NCBI GenBank assembly: GCA_026387915.1
Contig: JAPLKS010000022.1
Span: forward strand, 1 to 64,000
Source of the DNA: Gemmatimonadota bacterium
GTDB lineage: Bacteria > Gemmatimonadota > Gemmatimonadetes > Gemmatimonadales > Gemmatimonadaceae
Direction: 5' to 3'
Length of the DNA: 64,000 nt
Shown here one piece after another: positions 45,808 through 55,032 of this stretch (within the stretch, counting starts at the first letter, position 1; each line of letters opens with the position of its first letter). The translations under genes were made by a program, and so were the position numbers. The notes beneath the pieces are model-generated. The model worked only from the letters and a program-made list of their open reading frames with translations. It did no database searches and had not been told where the DNA came from.

Positions 45808-48800
45808 GTGACCAACATGACCGAATGGCTACAGTCTGTGCGCCTCGCGGAATACGCGGCGCTCTTTGCCGAACACGAAATCACGCTCGACGTGCTCCCG
45901 CATCTCACCGAGTCCGACATCAACGGACTCGGCTTGCCCATCGGTCCGCGCCGTCGACTGCTGGTGGAAATTCAGGCGCTCGCCGCTGCCGCTCAGCCGG
46001 CGGCGATCGTCGAGCGTACCGCGCCACTCAAAGAACTCGACTCCGCACCAAGCAGCGCCGAGCGGCGCCAGCTCACGGTGATGTTCTGCGATCTCGTGGG
46101 CTCTACGGCACTCGCCGAACACCTCGATCCCGAAGAACTGCACGCGCTGATGCAAACGTATCGCGCCGCCTGCGGTGCCGTCGTCGCACGCTATGAAGGA
46201 CATGTGGCGCAGTATCTGGGCGACGGCTTGATGGTCTACTTCGGTTGGCCCGTGGCGCACGAAGATGACGCCGAACGCGGGGTGCGCTCGGCGCTGGAAA
46301 TGGTGGAGGCGGTGCGGCAGATTCGAGCGGCGCGTCCACTCGCGGTGCGCATCGGTCTCGCCACTGGCCAAGTCGTCGTGGGCGATACGAGCCAAGACAA
46401 CGCCGAAGCGAGACTCGCCGTGGGAGAGACGCCGAACCTGGCGGCACGCCTCCAAGCACTCGCGGCACCGCACGAAATCGTCATCGCGCCCACCACACGC
46501 CGCCTCGTGGTTGATGCCTTTGACCTAACCGACCTCGGCGCGCGCGAACTCAAGGGAGTCGCACAGCCGGTGCCGGTGTGGCGCGTGGATGCCGCTCGTC
46601 GCACAGAAGGGCGCTTCAAAGCAGCGCACGGTGGTATGCAATTGGCGCCGCTGGTAGGTCGTGAAGAAGAGAGCACCCTGCTGGAGCGCCGCTGGCGTCA
46701 GGCGAGCGCCAACGATGGGCAAGTCGTGCTGATTGGCGGACAGGCCGGCATTGGCAAATCGCGACTCACGCAAGGATTGCGCGAGCGCATGACTGGGCCC
46801 TGCACCGAAATCCATTACCAGTGCTCGCCCTACCACCTCAACTCGCCGCTACATCCGTTTATTGAGCAGATCGAAGGCGCGGCGGGCTTTGCGCGCGACG
46901 ATGCCGCGGAACAGCGCCTCAATAAACTGGAAGGGTCGCTCGTAGGTGACGCGGCCCAGATTGCGCAAACGGCCCCCTTATTGGCCGCTGCACTCTCACT
47001 GCCGGTGGATCGCTATCCGCCGTTGGCACTCTCGCCGCAGAAGCGGAAAGAGAGAACGCTCGAGGCAATCGCTGGGCAAATCGAAGCGCTCGCGTTGCAG
47101 GGCCCGGTGCTGATGGTGGTGGAAGACGTCCACTGGATTGACCCGACGAGCCAGGAATTGCTCGAGCTACTGGTGCCGAAGCTGCGGCAGCTTCCCGTGT
47201 TGCTGGTGATGACGCATCGACCGGAGTACGTGCCCGTGTGGGCTACGCACCCCAACGTGACCAGCATCACGCTCAACCGACTCGGGCGAGCCCAAGGGGC
47301 GTTGCTCGTCGGCGCCGTCACCTCTGGCCGCGCCCTACCACCAGACGTGCTCGACGAGATTCTGGCGCGCACCGACGGTGTGCCTCTGTTCGTGGAAGAG
47401 TTGACCCGTTCGGTGCTTGAGTCGGGACTGCTACTTGAGGACGGCGATCACTACACGCTGCAGGGGCCGCTGTCCGCGTTGGAAATTCCCGCCTCACTGC
47501 GCGACTCGCTCATGGCGCGCCTCGACCGACTCGGCGCCGTCAAAGAACTCGCGCAGATTGGCGCGTGCATTGGACGGGAGTTTTCGCACGATCTACTTGC
47601 CAGTGTCTCGCCGTTGCTTGCCGAGCCGCTCGCGGCCGCACTCGAACGTCTGGTTGAGGCCGGGCTAGTGACGCAACGCGATGTGGCGCCATTCGCGACC
47701 TACACGTTCAAGCACGCCTTGGTGCAGGACGCCGCTTATGAATCGCTGCTCAAAAGCCGGCGGAGCGCACTGCACGCGAAGATTGCGTTTGTGTTGGAGC
47801 ATGAGTTCGTCGATCGTGTGAACAACACCCCGGAGTGGCTCGCGCACCACCACACGCAGGCTGGGAATCTCGCCCCGGCCATTCCGCTCTGGCGCAAAGC
47901 GGGCACCATGGCGGTCAGCCGCGTAGCGCTGAAAGAAGCCGTGGCGCACTTCCAGAACGGGTTGTCGCTGATTGATCAGTTGCCGCCGTCCGAAGAGCGC
48001 GATCGACTGGAACTCACAATCCGCGAACCACTCAACGCCGCGTGGACCGGTTTACGCGGTTGGGCCGCCGCCGAGGTTGGCGTCAATGCGGCGGCGATTC
48101 TCAAACTCGCCGAGAGTCAACGGAATGCGCAAAGTGTGCTCTTGGCCATCTGGTGGGTGTGGACGAGCACAATCACGCAGGGTCGCATCGCTGACTCGCT
48201 TCCGTGGGTAGAGCGGCTGGTCGCGGAGGGGCGAGAGTCCGATGACATCGACCTCAAGATGTTCGGCCATGCCACGGCGATGGTGCAGTACTTTCTGCAC
48301 GGCGACCTGCTCGAGTCGCGCGCGGAAACAGATAAAGCGCTCGCACTACACGACCCGCGTCGTTCCCAGCGTTGGATTCAGCTCACGGGGCACGATCTTC
48401 GCACCTTCGTGGAAGTGTACGCCTGCCAGCTGATCTGGATGCTGGGCTATCCGGAGCAGGCGGAGCGGATGAGCGAAACGAGCACGGCGCATGCGCGCGC
48501 CGACGGCCATGCGTTTGGGCTTGTATGGGCGCTCACCTTCAGCGCGTACGTCTTTGCGTATCGTCGCGAGCCGGCGCGGTTTATGGAGCGCGTGGATGAA
48601 GCCGACCGCCTGGCGCGCGAGCAAGGGCTCGCGTTCATCTCTGAGGTTTCCGCGCCACAGGCGCGCGGGATAGCCGCGCTCCAGAATGGTGAGTTCAGTG
48701 ACGCCATCGTGCTCCTGCGACGCGGGCTTGAACGGTGGACGAGAACCGGTGGCAATGTTCGCGTGCCATTCGTGAAGTCTGCGCTGGCGGAGGCGGTGGC

Positions 48801-49170
48801 GCGTCAGGGCAACCTCGACGCCGCGTTGGAGTTGATCGACGAATGCCTGGCGCAGATCGATCGACAGTCGGGACAGGAGCGGTTGTGGCTCGCGGAAGTC
48901 TTACGTCTCAAGGGCTGGATGCTGATGCGCCAAGAGCGATACGACGAAGCCGAGTCGCAGTTGCGCGCGTCCATTGACTGCGCGCATAGCCAGCATGCCA
49001 AGTCATGGGAGCTGCGCGGCGCCACGACGTTGGCGGGATTGATAGCAACGCAGGGACGGCGCGACGAAGCGCGCGCCATTCTTGCCCCCGTTTATGCGTG
49101 GTTCACCGAAGGCTTCGGCACCAAGGACCTGACGGAGGCAAAAGCCTTACTCGACGAACTTTCCTCGTGA
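45808..49170 (+). CDS. SAM-domain/class III nucleotide cyclase/AAA-ATPase/TPR protein
   Basis: The protein has 1120 residues from GTG at 45808, with GAGGGAGGG 5 bases upstream. Domains in order: an SAM domain (about 5-65, WLQSVRLAEYAALF); a class III nucleotide cyclase (about 85-260; metal Asp in MFCDLVGST and GDGLMVYFG, Arg in NLAARLQ); a large ATPase like AAA_16 (about 285-640; Walker A GQAGIGKS, Walker B LMVVEDVHWID); and about ten TPR-like helical repeats to the end. It resembles the soluble adenylate cyclase/MalT-STAND-like family. It probably senses a signal through the ATPase-TPR part and makes cAMP or a related nucleotide; the base specificity is not decidable by eye. Confidence 0.92.
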   Translation: MTNMTEWLQSVRLAEYAALFAEHEITLDVLPHLTESDINGLGLPIGPRRRLLVEIQALAAAAQPAAIVERTAPLKELDSAPSSAERRQLTVMFCDLVGSTALAEHLDPEELHALMQTYRAACGAVVARYEGHVAQYLGDGLMVYFGWPVAHEDDAERGVRSALEMVEAVRQIRAARPLAVRIGLATGQVVVGDTSQDNAEARLAVGETPNLAARLQALAAPHEIVIAPTTRRLVVDAFDLTDLGARELKGVAQPVPVWRVDAARRTEGRFKAAHGGMQLAPLVGREEESTLLERRWRQASANDGQVVLIGGQAGIGKSRLTQGLRERMTGPCTEIHYQCSPYHLNSPLHPFIEQIEGAAGFARDDAAEQRLNKLEGSLVGDAAQIAQTAPLLAAALSLPVDRYPPLALSPQKRKERTLEAIAGQIEALALQGPVLMVVEDVHWIDPTSQELLELLVPKLRQLPVLLVMTHRPEYVPVWATHPNVTSITLNRLGRAQGALLVGAVTSGRALPPDVLDEILARTDGVPLFVEELTRSVLESGLLLEDGDHYTLQGPLSALEIPASLRDSLMARLDRLGAVKELAQIGACIGREFSHDLLASVSPLLAEPLAAALERLVEAGLVTQRDVAPFATYTFKHALVQDAAYESLLKSRRSALHAKIAFVLEHEFVDRVNNTPEWLAHHHTQAGNLAPAIPLWRKAGTMAVSRVALKEAVAHFQNGLSLIDQLPPSEERDRLELTIREPLNAAWTGLRGWAAAEVGVNAAAILKLAESQRNAQSVLLAIWWVWTSTITQGRIADSLPWVERLVAEGRESDDIDLKMFGHATAMVQYFLHGDLLESRAETDKALALHDPRRSQRWIQLTGHDLRTFVEVYACQLIWMLGYPEQAERMSETSTAHARADGHAFGLVWALTFSAYVFAYRREPARFMERVDEADRLAREQGLAFISEVSAPQARGIAALQNGEFSDAIVLLRRGLERWTRTGGNVRVPFVKSALAEAVARQGNLDAALELIDECLAQIDRQSGQERLWLAEVLRLKGWMLMRQERYDEAESQLRASIDCAHSQHAKSWELRGATTLAGLIATQGRRDEARAILAPVYAWFTEGFGTKDLTEAKALLDELSS

Positions 49171-49271
49171 GGAATGTGGGTTGCGAAGTAACCGTCTAGC
49201 GGTAGATTCGCGGAATCACGGAAGTCTTCTCGCTCCCCCCGCATATCACTTCCCCTCAGGAGTCGTGAGTT

Positions 49272-49709
49272 ATGAGCAAGAAATCAGGGTCCCGCACGTC
49301 TAAGCCGAAATTCGACCCTCGTATCGTCAAGGCGCACAAAGCGTACGTCAACGCCATCAACTCGAACATTACTTCTCGGGTCATGGCCTGCTACGACAAA
49401 GACGCGCAGGTGATGCAGCCGGACGGTCCGCTCGTGCACGGTCACAAGGCCATCGAGAAGTGGGTCGCGGGCTACTTCAAAGAATACAAAACGCACTGGG
49501 ACAAAGTTTCGAAGCTCATCTGGGTGGCCGGCGACTACGGCTTTGACCAGGGCGTCGACTCGGCGGTGGACATTCCCCGCAACGGCGGCTGCACGCAGCG
49601 CTATACCGTGAAGGGGCTGCTGATCTACAAGCGTCAGGCAAATGGGGAGTTCAAGGTGTATCGCGACATCTGGAACTTCAATTCCGTGCCGACCTTTACG
49701 CGCGGCTAA
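49272..49709 (+). CDS. SnoaL/NTF2-like protein
   Basis: The protein has 145 residues with AGGAG about 10 bases upstream. The NTF2 fold pattern is clear: helix KAYVNAINSNITSRVMACYDKDAQVMQPDGPLVHGHKAIEKW, then beta-strands ending KVYRDIWNFN. A basic leader (SKKSGSRTSKPK) precedes the domain. It stands directly before the CTQ-type operon but is separated by a strong hairpin. A role in that system is possible but unproven. Confidence 0.85.
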   Translation: MSKKSGSRTSKPKFDPRIVKAHKAYVNAINSNITSRVMACYDKDAQVMQPDGPLVHGHKAIEKWVAGYFKEYKTHWDKVSKLIWVAGDYGFDQGVDSAVDIPRNGGCTQRYTVKGLLIYKRQANGEFKVYRDIWNFNSVPTFTRG

Positions 49710-49719
49710 GCCACGTGGG

Positions 49720-49754
49720 TCCGCGCTGGCGCGCCGAACGGCGCCCAGCGCGGA
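49720..49754 (+). terminator. hairpin between the NTF2-like gene and the CTQ-type operon
   Basis: A 15-bp stem with one bulged C (49720-49735 with 49740-49754) closes on GAAC, 10 bases after the stop codon, and GTTTG follows. It is a probable terminator. The next gene starts only 36 bp later, so partial read-through may serve the downstream operon. Confidence 0.75.
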
Positions 49755-49790
49755 GTTTGACCGCCCTCCCCCCTCGCACCAGGCACGGCA

Positions 49791-51263
49791 ATGTCCTCAC
49801 GTAGCGATCGCCACGTTCTCCGGCCAACGCCGGCGACCGCGGCCCAGAAGTCCTTGGCCGCCTCGAAGAACGCTGGGAGCAAAGCTCGACTGCCCAAGCT
49901 CCCACCCAAGCCGGAAGAAATGACGTGGCGTGATTATCTCATCATGCTCCTGCATATCGGCGCCGAGCTCGAGCACGCGCTCATGGTGGAGTACCTCTAC
50001 GCTGCATACTCGCTCGGCGGGGACGATGCCGCAAAGCACGACGACCGCGTACGCGAGTGGCGCGACACCATCCTCACCGTGGCGCGCGAAGAAATGGGGC
50101 ACCTCATCACGGTGCAAAACCTCCTGCTGCTTGTTGGCGGCCCGGTGAGTTTTGAACGGCGCGACTATCCGTGGAGCAGCCCGTTCTATCCGTTTGAGTT
50201 TCGTTTGGAGCGGCTCTCGCTCAAGTCGCTCGCGTGCTACGTCTACGCGGAGATGCCTCGCACGCTCGTCACACCCGCCGACAAAAAGGTCCGGCGCGAT
50301 GTGGTGAAACTCGTCGGCCCCGACGCCCCCACGGTGGGCGAGATCTACGATCGTATTATTGAAGTGATCGGCAATGAAAAATTGATTCCAGATTCGATGT
50401 TCAACGCGGACTCATACGCGTTTCAGTCCACATGGGACGAGTGGGGACGCGGCTACCGGCCGCCGAACCACCAGCCGTATGCCAAGCATCCAGAAATCCC
50501 GCCGGCGCACGAGCGCAAGACACGCGTCATCGTCACGCAAATGGCGACGCGCACCGAAGCACTCGACGCGCTCCGTGACATCGCCGGACAAGGAGAAGCC
50601 GAGCATCTGCGCTCGGATGCGAAGATGGAAGAGTCGCACTTCGATCGCTTTGCGCGGATCTTCCGCGAGTATCAGGCCATTCTGAAGAAAGACCCCAAGT
50701 GGTCGCCGAGTCGCCCGGTGCCTGAGAATCCGTACGCGGGCGAAGCCGAGTATGCACCAGAAGGCACGACGGCCGTTTCGAATCCGGCCTCGATGGCCTG
50801 GGCAAGCCTCTTCAACGTCCGCTATCGGATTCTGCTCTCGCTGCTCACGTACACGTTCCGTATTCCCCGAGACGCGCCGGAGTCCGCCAAGCTACGGCGC
50901 GCATCCATGCTGGCTCGCACCTTTGGGGAGATGTACAACCTCAAGGCGGTCGCCGGTGTGCTCGTGCGGTTGCCACTCGCTGGGCCTAGGGGCGTGAAAC
51001 GGGCGGGGCCGCCCTTCCAACTCCCCTACACGCTCACGCCTCCGCTACCGGAAGCGAACTATTGGCGCCTGCATCTCGATCTGCTCGACGCCAGCAAGGA
51101 GCTCGCCGAGAGTTTGCTCGACTCCAAGCGACACCACACAGCAGACGCGCCAACAGACGGCACACGGTATCTGCACGCCATGCTCGAGGCCGACCACGCG
51201 TCGAGAACGTGGATTGAAGGCATTCTCGCTGGCATCGACTTCAGTCGGAGGTTGCTCGCATGA
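49791..51263 (+). CDS. VioB/RebD-like ferritin-fold protein, first gene of a CTQ-type operon
   Basis: The protein has 490 residues. ELEHALMVEYLYAAYSL, EEMGHLITVQNLLLLVGGP, AEHLRSD and EESHFDRF place the four-helix metal ligands. ASMAWASLFNVRYRILLSLL and RRASMLARTFGEMYNLK, then LAGPRGVKRAGPPF, parallel the C-terminal half of VioB/RebD, the enzymes that couple two imino acids in violacein and rebeccamycin synthesis. The large N-terminal half of those proteins is missing here; residues 1-50 are only a low-complexity leader. The stop overlaps the next start by 4 bases. Enzymatic role unknown: diiron oxidase or coupling partner of the LodA-like protein are both possible. Confidence 0.85.
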   Translation: MSSRSDRHVLRPTPATAAQKSLAASKNAGSKARLPKLPPKPEEMTWRDYLIMLLHIGAELEHALMVEYLYAAYSLGGDDAAKHDDRVREWRDTILTVAREEMGHLITVQNLLLLVGGPVSFERRDYPWSSPFYPFEFRLERLSLKSLACYVYAEMPRTLVTPADKKVRRDVVKLVGPDAPTVGEIYDRIIEVIGNEKLIPDSMFNADSYAFQSTWDEWGRGYRPPNHQPYAKHPEIPPAHERKTRVIVTQMATRTEALDALRDIAGQGEAEHLRSDAKMEESHFDRFARIFREYQAILKKDPKWSPSRPVPENPYAGEAEYAPEGTTAVSNPASMAWASLFNVRYRILLSLLTYTFRIPRDAPESAKLRRASMLARTFGEMYNLKAVAGVLVRLPLAGPRGVKRAGPPFQLPYTLTPPLPEANYWRLHLDLLDASKELAESLLDSKRHHTADAPTDGTRYLHAMLEADHASRTWIEGILAGIDFSRRLLA

Positions 51264-53617
51264 CCATTCGCGAACTTCGCATCCTCCCCCCGCTCGCCAT
51301 CGGCCGCCTCGGCTCGGCGAGCAAGCCGCTCGACAACTTCACGATGGAGACGAACCACGACAAGCCGTTGGGGTTTCGTCGCATCGTGCCTGCCGAAACG
51401 CTGCACGTGGACGAGAAAACGGGAGAGATCAGTCACCAAACGATCCCGACGTCGATCGAATTTAAGACCGTGCACGGAAAAATCCGCCCGGTCGCCCCGT
51501 TTATTGAAGTGTGGGCGCGGGTCGACGACTCCACGACATTCGTTCCCCTCACGCTCGACCTGCTCAAGAAGCACGGCGCAACTGCAAGCGACATTGCCTG
51601 GGATGTGACGGTCGGCAACCGCAAGGTTGAGCGTCGCACGGGTCATGCAGGCGACCGCGTCGAGGCCGTCACCGGCTCGTTCTCTGATCACGGCAAGCAG
51701 CCGCTCACTGGGCACAGTCCGCATTTTCTCTCAAAGAAACACACGATCGACTTCGGCAGCGTGCGGTTCATCAAGCCCAATCACGCACACCCCGAGATTC
51801 GACTGCGCTTTTCCCCCGCCAAGGGTTTGATCTACGGACCCAAGATCACGGCGAAGGAATTCAAGAAGATGCAGGAGGCGGACCCGAGCGTTCACAATCT
51901 CTATCGGGTGCCTGCGAAGCAGGCCGTCTATAACAAAACCAAGGGATGGTGGAAGTTTTCGATTCCGCCCGAAGTGCGAAACGCGGACCCGAGCGTCACC
52001 AAGTTCTACAACGAAACGATGCCGCCGGCGTTGTTTGCGATCATCCCACCTGGTCCGTGCTGGCTGAACAACAACGTAGCGGTGAGCCGTGGGTATTTTG
52101 ACGACGCCTGTGACGGCACGGTGCACGTCAAGCTCAAGGTGGGCGGCAAGAAACTCACGGCCGTTGGGCGGATCGTGGCGGCACCGCCGGCGCTGGTTCC
52201 GGATTCCCTCTTTGTGCGCAGCCTCGCCGACGACATTGATCAGGTGATCTTTGGCCCAGACGTCCCAAAGAGCGAGACGGTCGATGTGACGCGGGCCCGC
52301 GCCGAGGACATTGTGCGTCGTGCCTTCGAGACCGTGCGCTTTTTGAACGTCGCGGTGATGAATGGCAACCCAGTTCAGGGGCGCGATCCGCTCGACATCG
52401 ACACCATGCCGGCTGAAGAAGCGTTCGATAACTATCGGCTCATGCGTCCGGTGTTCGCACCGCATTCGGCTGACACGCTCGCCATCATGGGGTTACACCA
52501 GCGTGTCTACGCCACCATGCGAAGCGGCGCCGCACCCTGGTTTCCCGTCGTCCTCCGCAAGCCAAACGAGGTCGCCGACTTCACTGACAGCGGCCGCCGC
52601 AAGATGCCAGCGTTGATGGCCGGCGCCGACGGCAACTACCTCGCGCTCACGTACCGGCAGATTCAGACGATTCAGGCGGCATCAAAGGCGCCGCTCGATA
52701 TGCCCAATACGGATATCACCATCGAAGCCGATACGAATCCGGCACGATTGATTCCGCGCAACGCATCCGCTCGGCGCGCCGCCGAAATGCATCACGTGGC
52801 CATGGGCAATCCCGTGAGCTCCCGCCCCGTCACGGCCATCGGCAATTGCACACCAGGAATGGAGGTGGACTTCCGCGCGGTGTGGCGCCGCGTCTTTGAG
52901 GGCATCGTCCTGCGCGAGTATGACAATCTTGTCTTGGAGTCTGACGACAAGAAATACCGCCACCTGGTGGGCCATCGGTTGCTCAAGGTGGAGTATCAAC
53001 GGCCGTCGGGGAGTGGAAAGAAATCGCAGGCGTCATTCCTTACGATGACCACGCAGATCGGGCCGAATCCGTACGACACCGCCACCGAGTCCGTAGTGCT
53101 GTCATTTGAAGCCAGCCCGGATGGCGTCGCGCCACTCGAGTGGTCGAACCTGCTCGCGTACATGCTGCACGAGCGTGCCGGCAAGACGGTCACCTGCTAC
53201 TTCAGCGCCGACAACGAAAACCTCGGCATGATCGCGTGGAATCCGAAAGACAAGCACATCAAGATGACGCTCTCCGTACGCGAGTTCTTCGACGGGGACA
53301 CCGCCATGATCGCGCCCGTGCTCGCTAAACCGGGCGAACTGACGCAGGGGCTCTGTTCTCCCTGGCAGAACGATTACCGCGAGTGCTCGTGCTACTACTG
53401 GGCATCGGCGCGGCCAGACTTTGTGAACGTCGAAGCCGCACCCTCCGGAATGGCGGTGGGCGACAACTGGCTGCAGAAGACGCGTACCGGCGAATACGTG
53501 CCCGACGATTACGCCGACACGCGACTCGTGTTGTACGACGATCTCTTCAACGAGTGGGAGAAGTGGCTGCGCTTCGCGGTCAAGGGTCAAGACGCAGAAG
53601 GTGAGGCCAAGCGGTGA
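51260..53617 (+). CDS. LodA/GoxA-like putative CTQ-containing oxidase
   Basis: The protein has 785 residues and no signal peptide. The N-terminal LRILPPLAIGRLGSA parallels the HPAIGIARVGNS start of LodA-type lysine and glycine oxidases. GNC530TPGMEVDF parallels their PGIE block, and PGELTQGLC699SPW702QND followed by REC709SC711YYW714ASARPDF parallels the PWQAD...C...W..RP block. Cys and Trp candidates for a CTQ crosslink are therefore present, though the exact pair cannot be assigned by eye. Only seven cysteines occur (267, 284, 530, 646, 699, 709, 711). The gene is coupled by 4-base overlaps to the genes on both sides, including a radical SAM maturase, so this is the probable substrate of modification. 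Confidence 0.75.
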   Translation: MTIRELRILPPLAIGRLGSASKPLDNFTMETNHDKPLGFRRIVPAETLHVDEKTGEISHQTIPTSIEFKTVHGKIRPVAPFIEVWARVDDSTTFVPLTLDLLKKHGATASDIAWDVTVGNRKVERRTGHAGDRVEAVTGSFSDHGKQPLTGHSPHFLSKKHTIDFGSVRFIKPNHAHPEIRLRFSPAKGLIYGPKITAKEFKKMQEADPSVHNLYRVPAKQAVYNKTKGWWKFSIPPEVRNADPSVTKFYNETMPPALFAIIPPGPCWLNNNVAVSRGYFDDACDGTVHVKLKVGGKKLTAVGRIVAAPPALVPDSLFVRSLADDIDQVIFGPDVPKSETVDVTRARAEDIVRRAFETVRFLNVAVMNGNPVQGRDPLDIDTMPAEEAFDNYRLMRPVFAPHSADTLAIMGLHQRVYATMRSGAAPWFPVVLRKPNEVADFTDSGRRKMPALMAGADGNYLALTYRQIQTIQAASKAPLDMPNTDITIEADTNPARLIPRNASARRAAEMHHVAMGNPVSSRPVTAIGNCTPGMEVDFRAVWRRVFEGIVLREYDNLVLESDDKKYRHLVGHRLLKVEYQRPSGSGKKSQASFLTMTTQIGPNPYDTATESVVLSFEASPDGVAPLEWSNLLAYMLHERAGKTVTCYFSADNENLGMIAWNPKDKHIKMTLSVREFFDGDTAMIAPVLAKPGELTQGLCSPWQNDYRECSCYYWASARPDFVNVEAAPSGMAVGDNWLQKTRTGEYVPDDYADTRLVLYDDLFNEWEKWLRFAVKGQDAEGEAKR

Positions 53618-55026
53618 GTGTGATGGGTACGGACGCCGCACCCGTACGGCCTGACGCGCCGTCCGCACGCACTGAGGCGATGAGGCACGAGGGACGATCC
53701 TTCATGGACGCCTCGTCGCCTCGTTCGCCCGCGGCGCATCTGCTCAGCTCCGAAGCGGGGCGCCATCTCTTCGTTCCCGATGGAAGCCGACTCTTTGATG
53801 CCGACGCGAGCCTGTTCGCGCAGTTCGAGGCAGCCATCGACAGGGGTCACGCCGATGCGCTGCTCGATGACGTGGGATTGCGTGGCACGCCGTTCATTGA
53901 CGACGAGCCGCTGACGGCGCCACCGCTGCACGCCCTCTCGCTCGCCATCGCCCAGAAGTGCAATCTGGGATGTACCTACTGCTATGCACAGCAGGGAGAG
54001 TTCGGTGGAACCGCGCGAAACATGGCACGCGAAGCCGCCGAGCAGGCGGTCAATCTGTTGGTGGGCGGTGCGGAGCCAGGCGCGCGACTGAATCTCGCCT
54101 TTTTGGGTGGTGAGCCGCTCGCCAATCGCGCGCTATTACAGGAGACGACGCGCCGAGCGGCGATGTTGGCGGCGGAACGGAACGTGACGCTCGGGTTCTC
54201 CATTACGACCAACGGAACACTGGTCACTGCGGCGGACGCCGATTTCTTTGAAGAGTTCGGTTTTGCCGTGACCATCAGCCTCGACGGACCGCGCGAGGCA
54301 CACGACGCGCAACGTCCATACAAAAGTGGTAAGGGAAGCTTCGACCGCATTATGGCGAACCTCGAGCCTATGTTCGAGAAACAGCGCCGGATGCAGGTCA
54401 CCGCCCGTGTAACGGTCACGCCGCGCAACATGATGTTGCGGCAGACACTCGATGAGTTCGTCGCCGCTGGTTTTCACACGGTGGGATTTTCCCCGCTCCT
54501 GCGCTCGCCCACCGGCCAGGGTGAATTGGAACGCGACGATCTTGAAGTGATGCTCGGCGAGATGATCGATTGCGGCCGGGAATTTGAACGCCGCACCGTG
54601 GCCGGCGAACGGTATCCGTTCGCGAACATGCTCAACGCGCTGCGCGAAATCGAACGCGGCACGCATCGGCCCTATCCCTGCGGCGCTGGCGCTGGCTACC
54701 TCGGCGTGTCCGCGGAAGGCGAACTGGCAGCCTGTCATCGATTTGTTGGGGACGCCGATGGTGCGATGGGCACGCTTGCAGAAGGAATAGATGCGGCTCG
54801 ACGCGCCACGTGGCTGAAGGAGCGGCACGTGCATCAGCAGGAGCCGTGCACGCAGTGCTGGGCGCGCTATCTCTGCGGGGGCGGCTGTCACCACGAAGTC
54901 ATCGCTCGTGGCCGGCCGGCCTGCGACTACATTCGCGGCTGGCTACACTACTCGCTCGGCGCCTATCTCCGGCTCACGCCGTACGGACTCGGATACGACC
55001 CACGTGTTCCGCGCGAGGTAGCGTAG
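53614..55026 (+). CDS. radical SAM/SPASM maturase, QhpD-like
   Basis: The protein has 470 residues from a GTG that overlaps the preceding stop by 4 bases. The radical SAM cluster ligands are C116, C120 and C123 (CNLGCTYCYAQ). GGEPL and ITTNGTL are the usual SAM-binding turns. A full SPASM domain follows with C356, C374, C412-x2-C415-x5-C421-x3-C425 and C437. The N-terminal 100 residues (HLFVPDGSRLFD) look like a PqqD/RRE-like or QhpD-type region. In quinohemoprotein amine dehydrogenase, QhpD builds thioether crosslinks between Cys and Asp/Glu. The likely target here is the LodA-like protein. It could also be a sactipeptide-type enzyme, but no precursor is visible. Confidence 0.92.
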   Translation: MSVMGTDAAPVRPDAPSARTEAMRHEGRSFMDASSPRSPAAHLLSSEAGRHLFVPDGSRLFDADASLFAQFEAAIDRGHADALLDDVGLRGTPFIDDEPLTAPPLHALSLAIAQKCNLGCTYCYAQQGEFGGTARNMAREAAEQAVNLLVGGAEPGARLNLAFLGGEPLANRALLQETTRRAAMLAAERNVTLGFSITTNGTLVTAADADFFEEFGFAVTISLDGPREAHDAQRPYKSGKGSFDRIMANLEPMFEKQRRMQVTARVTVTPRNMMLRQTLDEFVAAGFHTVGFSPLLRSPTGQGELERDDLEVMLGEMIDCGREFERRTVAGERYPFANMLNALREIERGTHRPYPCGAGAGYLGVSAEGELAACHRFVGDADGAMGTLAEGIDAARRATWLKERHVHQQEPCTQCWARYLCGGGCHHEVIARGRPACDYIRGWLHYSLGAYLRLTPYGLGYDPRVPREVA

Positions 55027-55032
55027 GCTGCA

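Noticed and set aside
49757-49785. TTGACC as a -35 element for the CTQ-type operon
   Set aside because: No acceptable -10 sequence lies 16-18 bp downstream; the region before the ATG is GC-rich.
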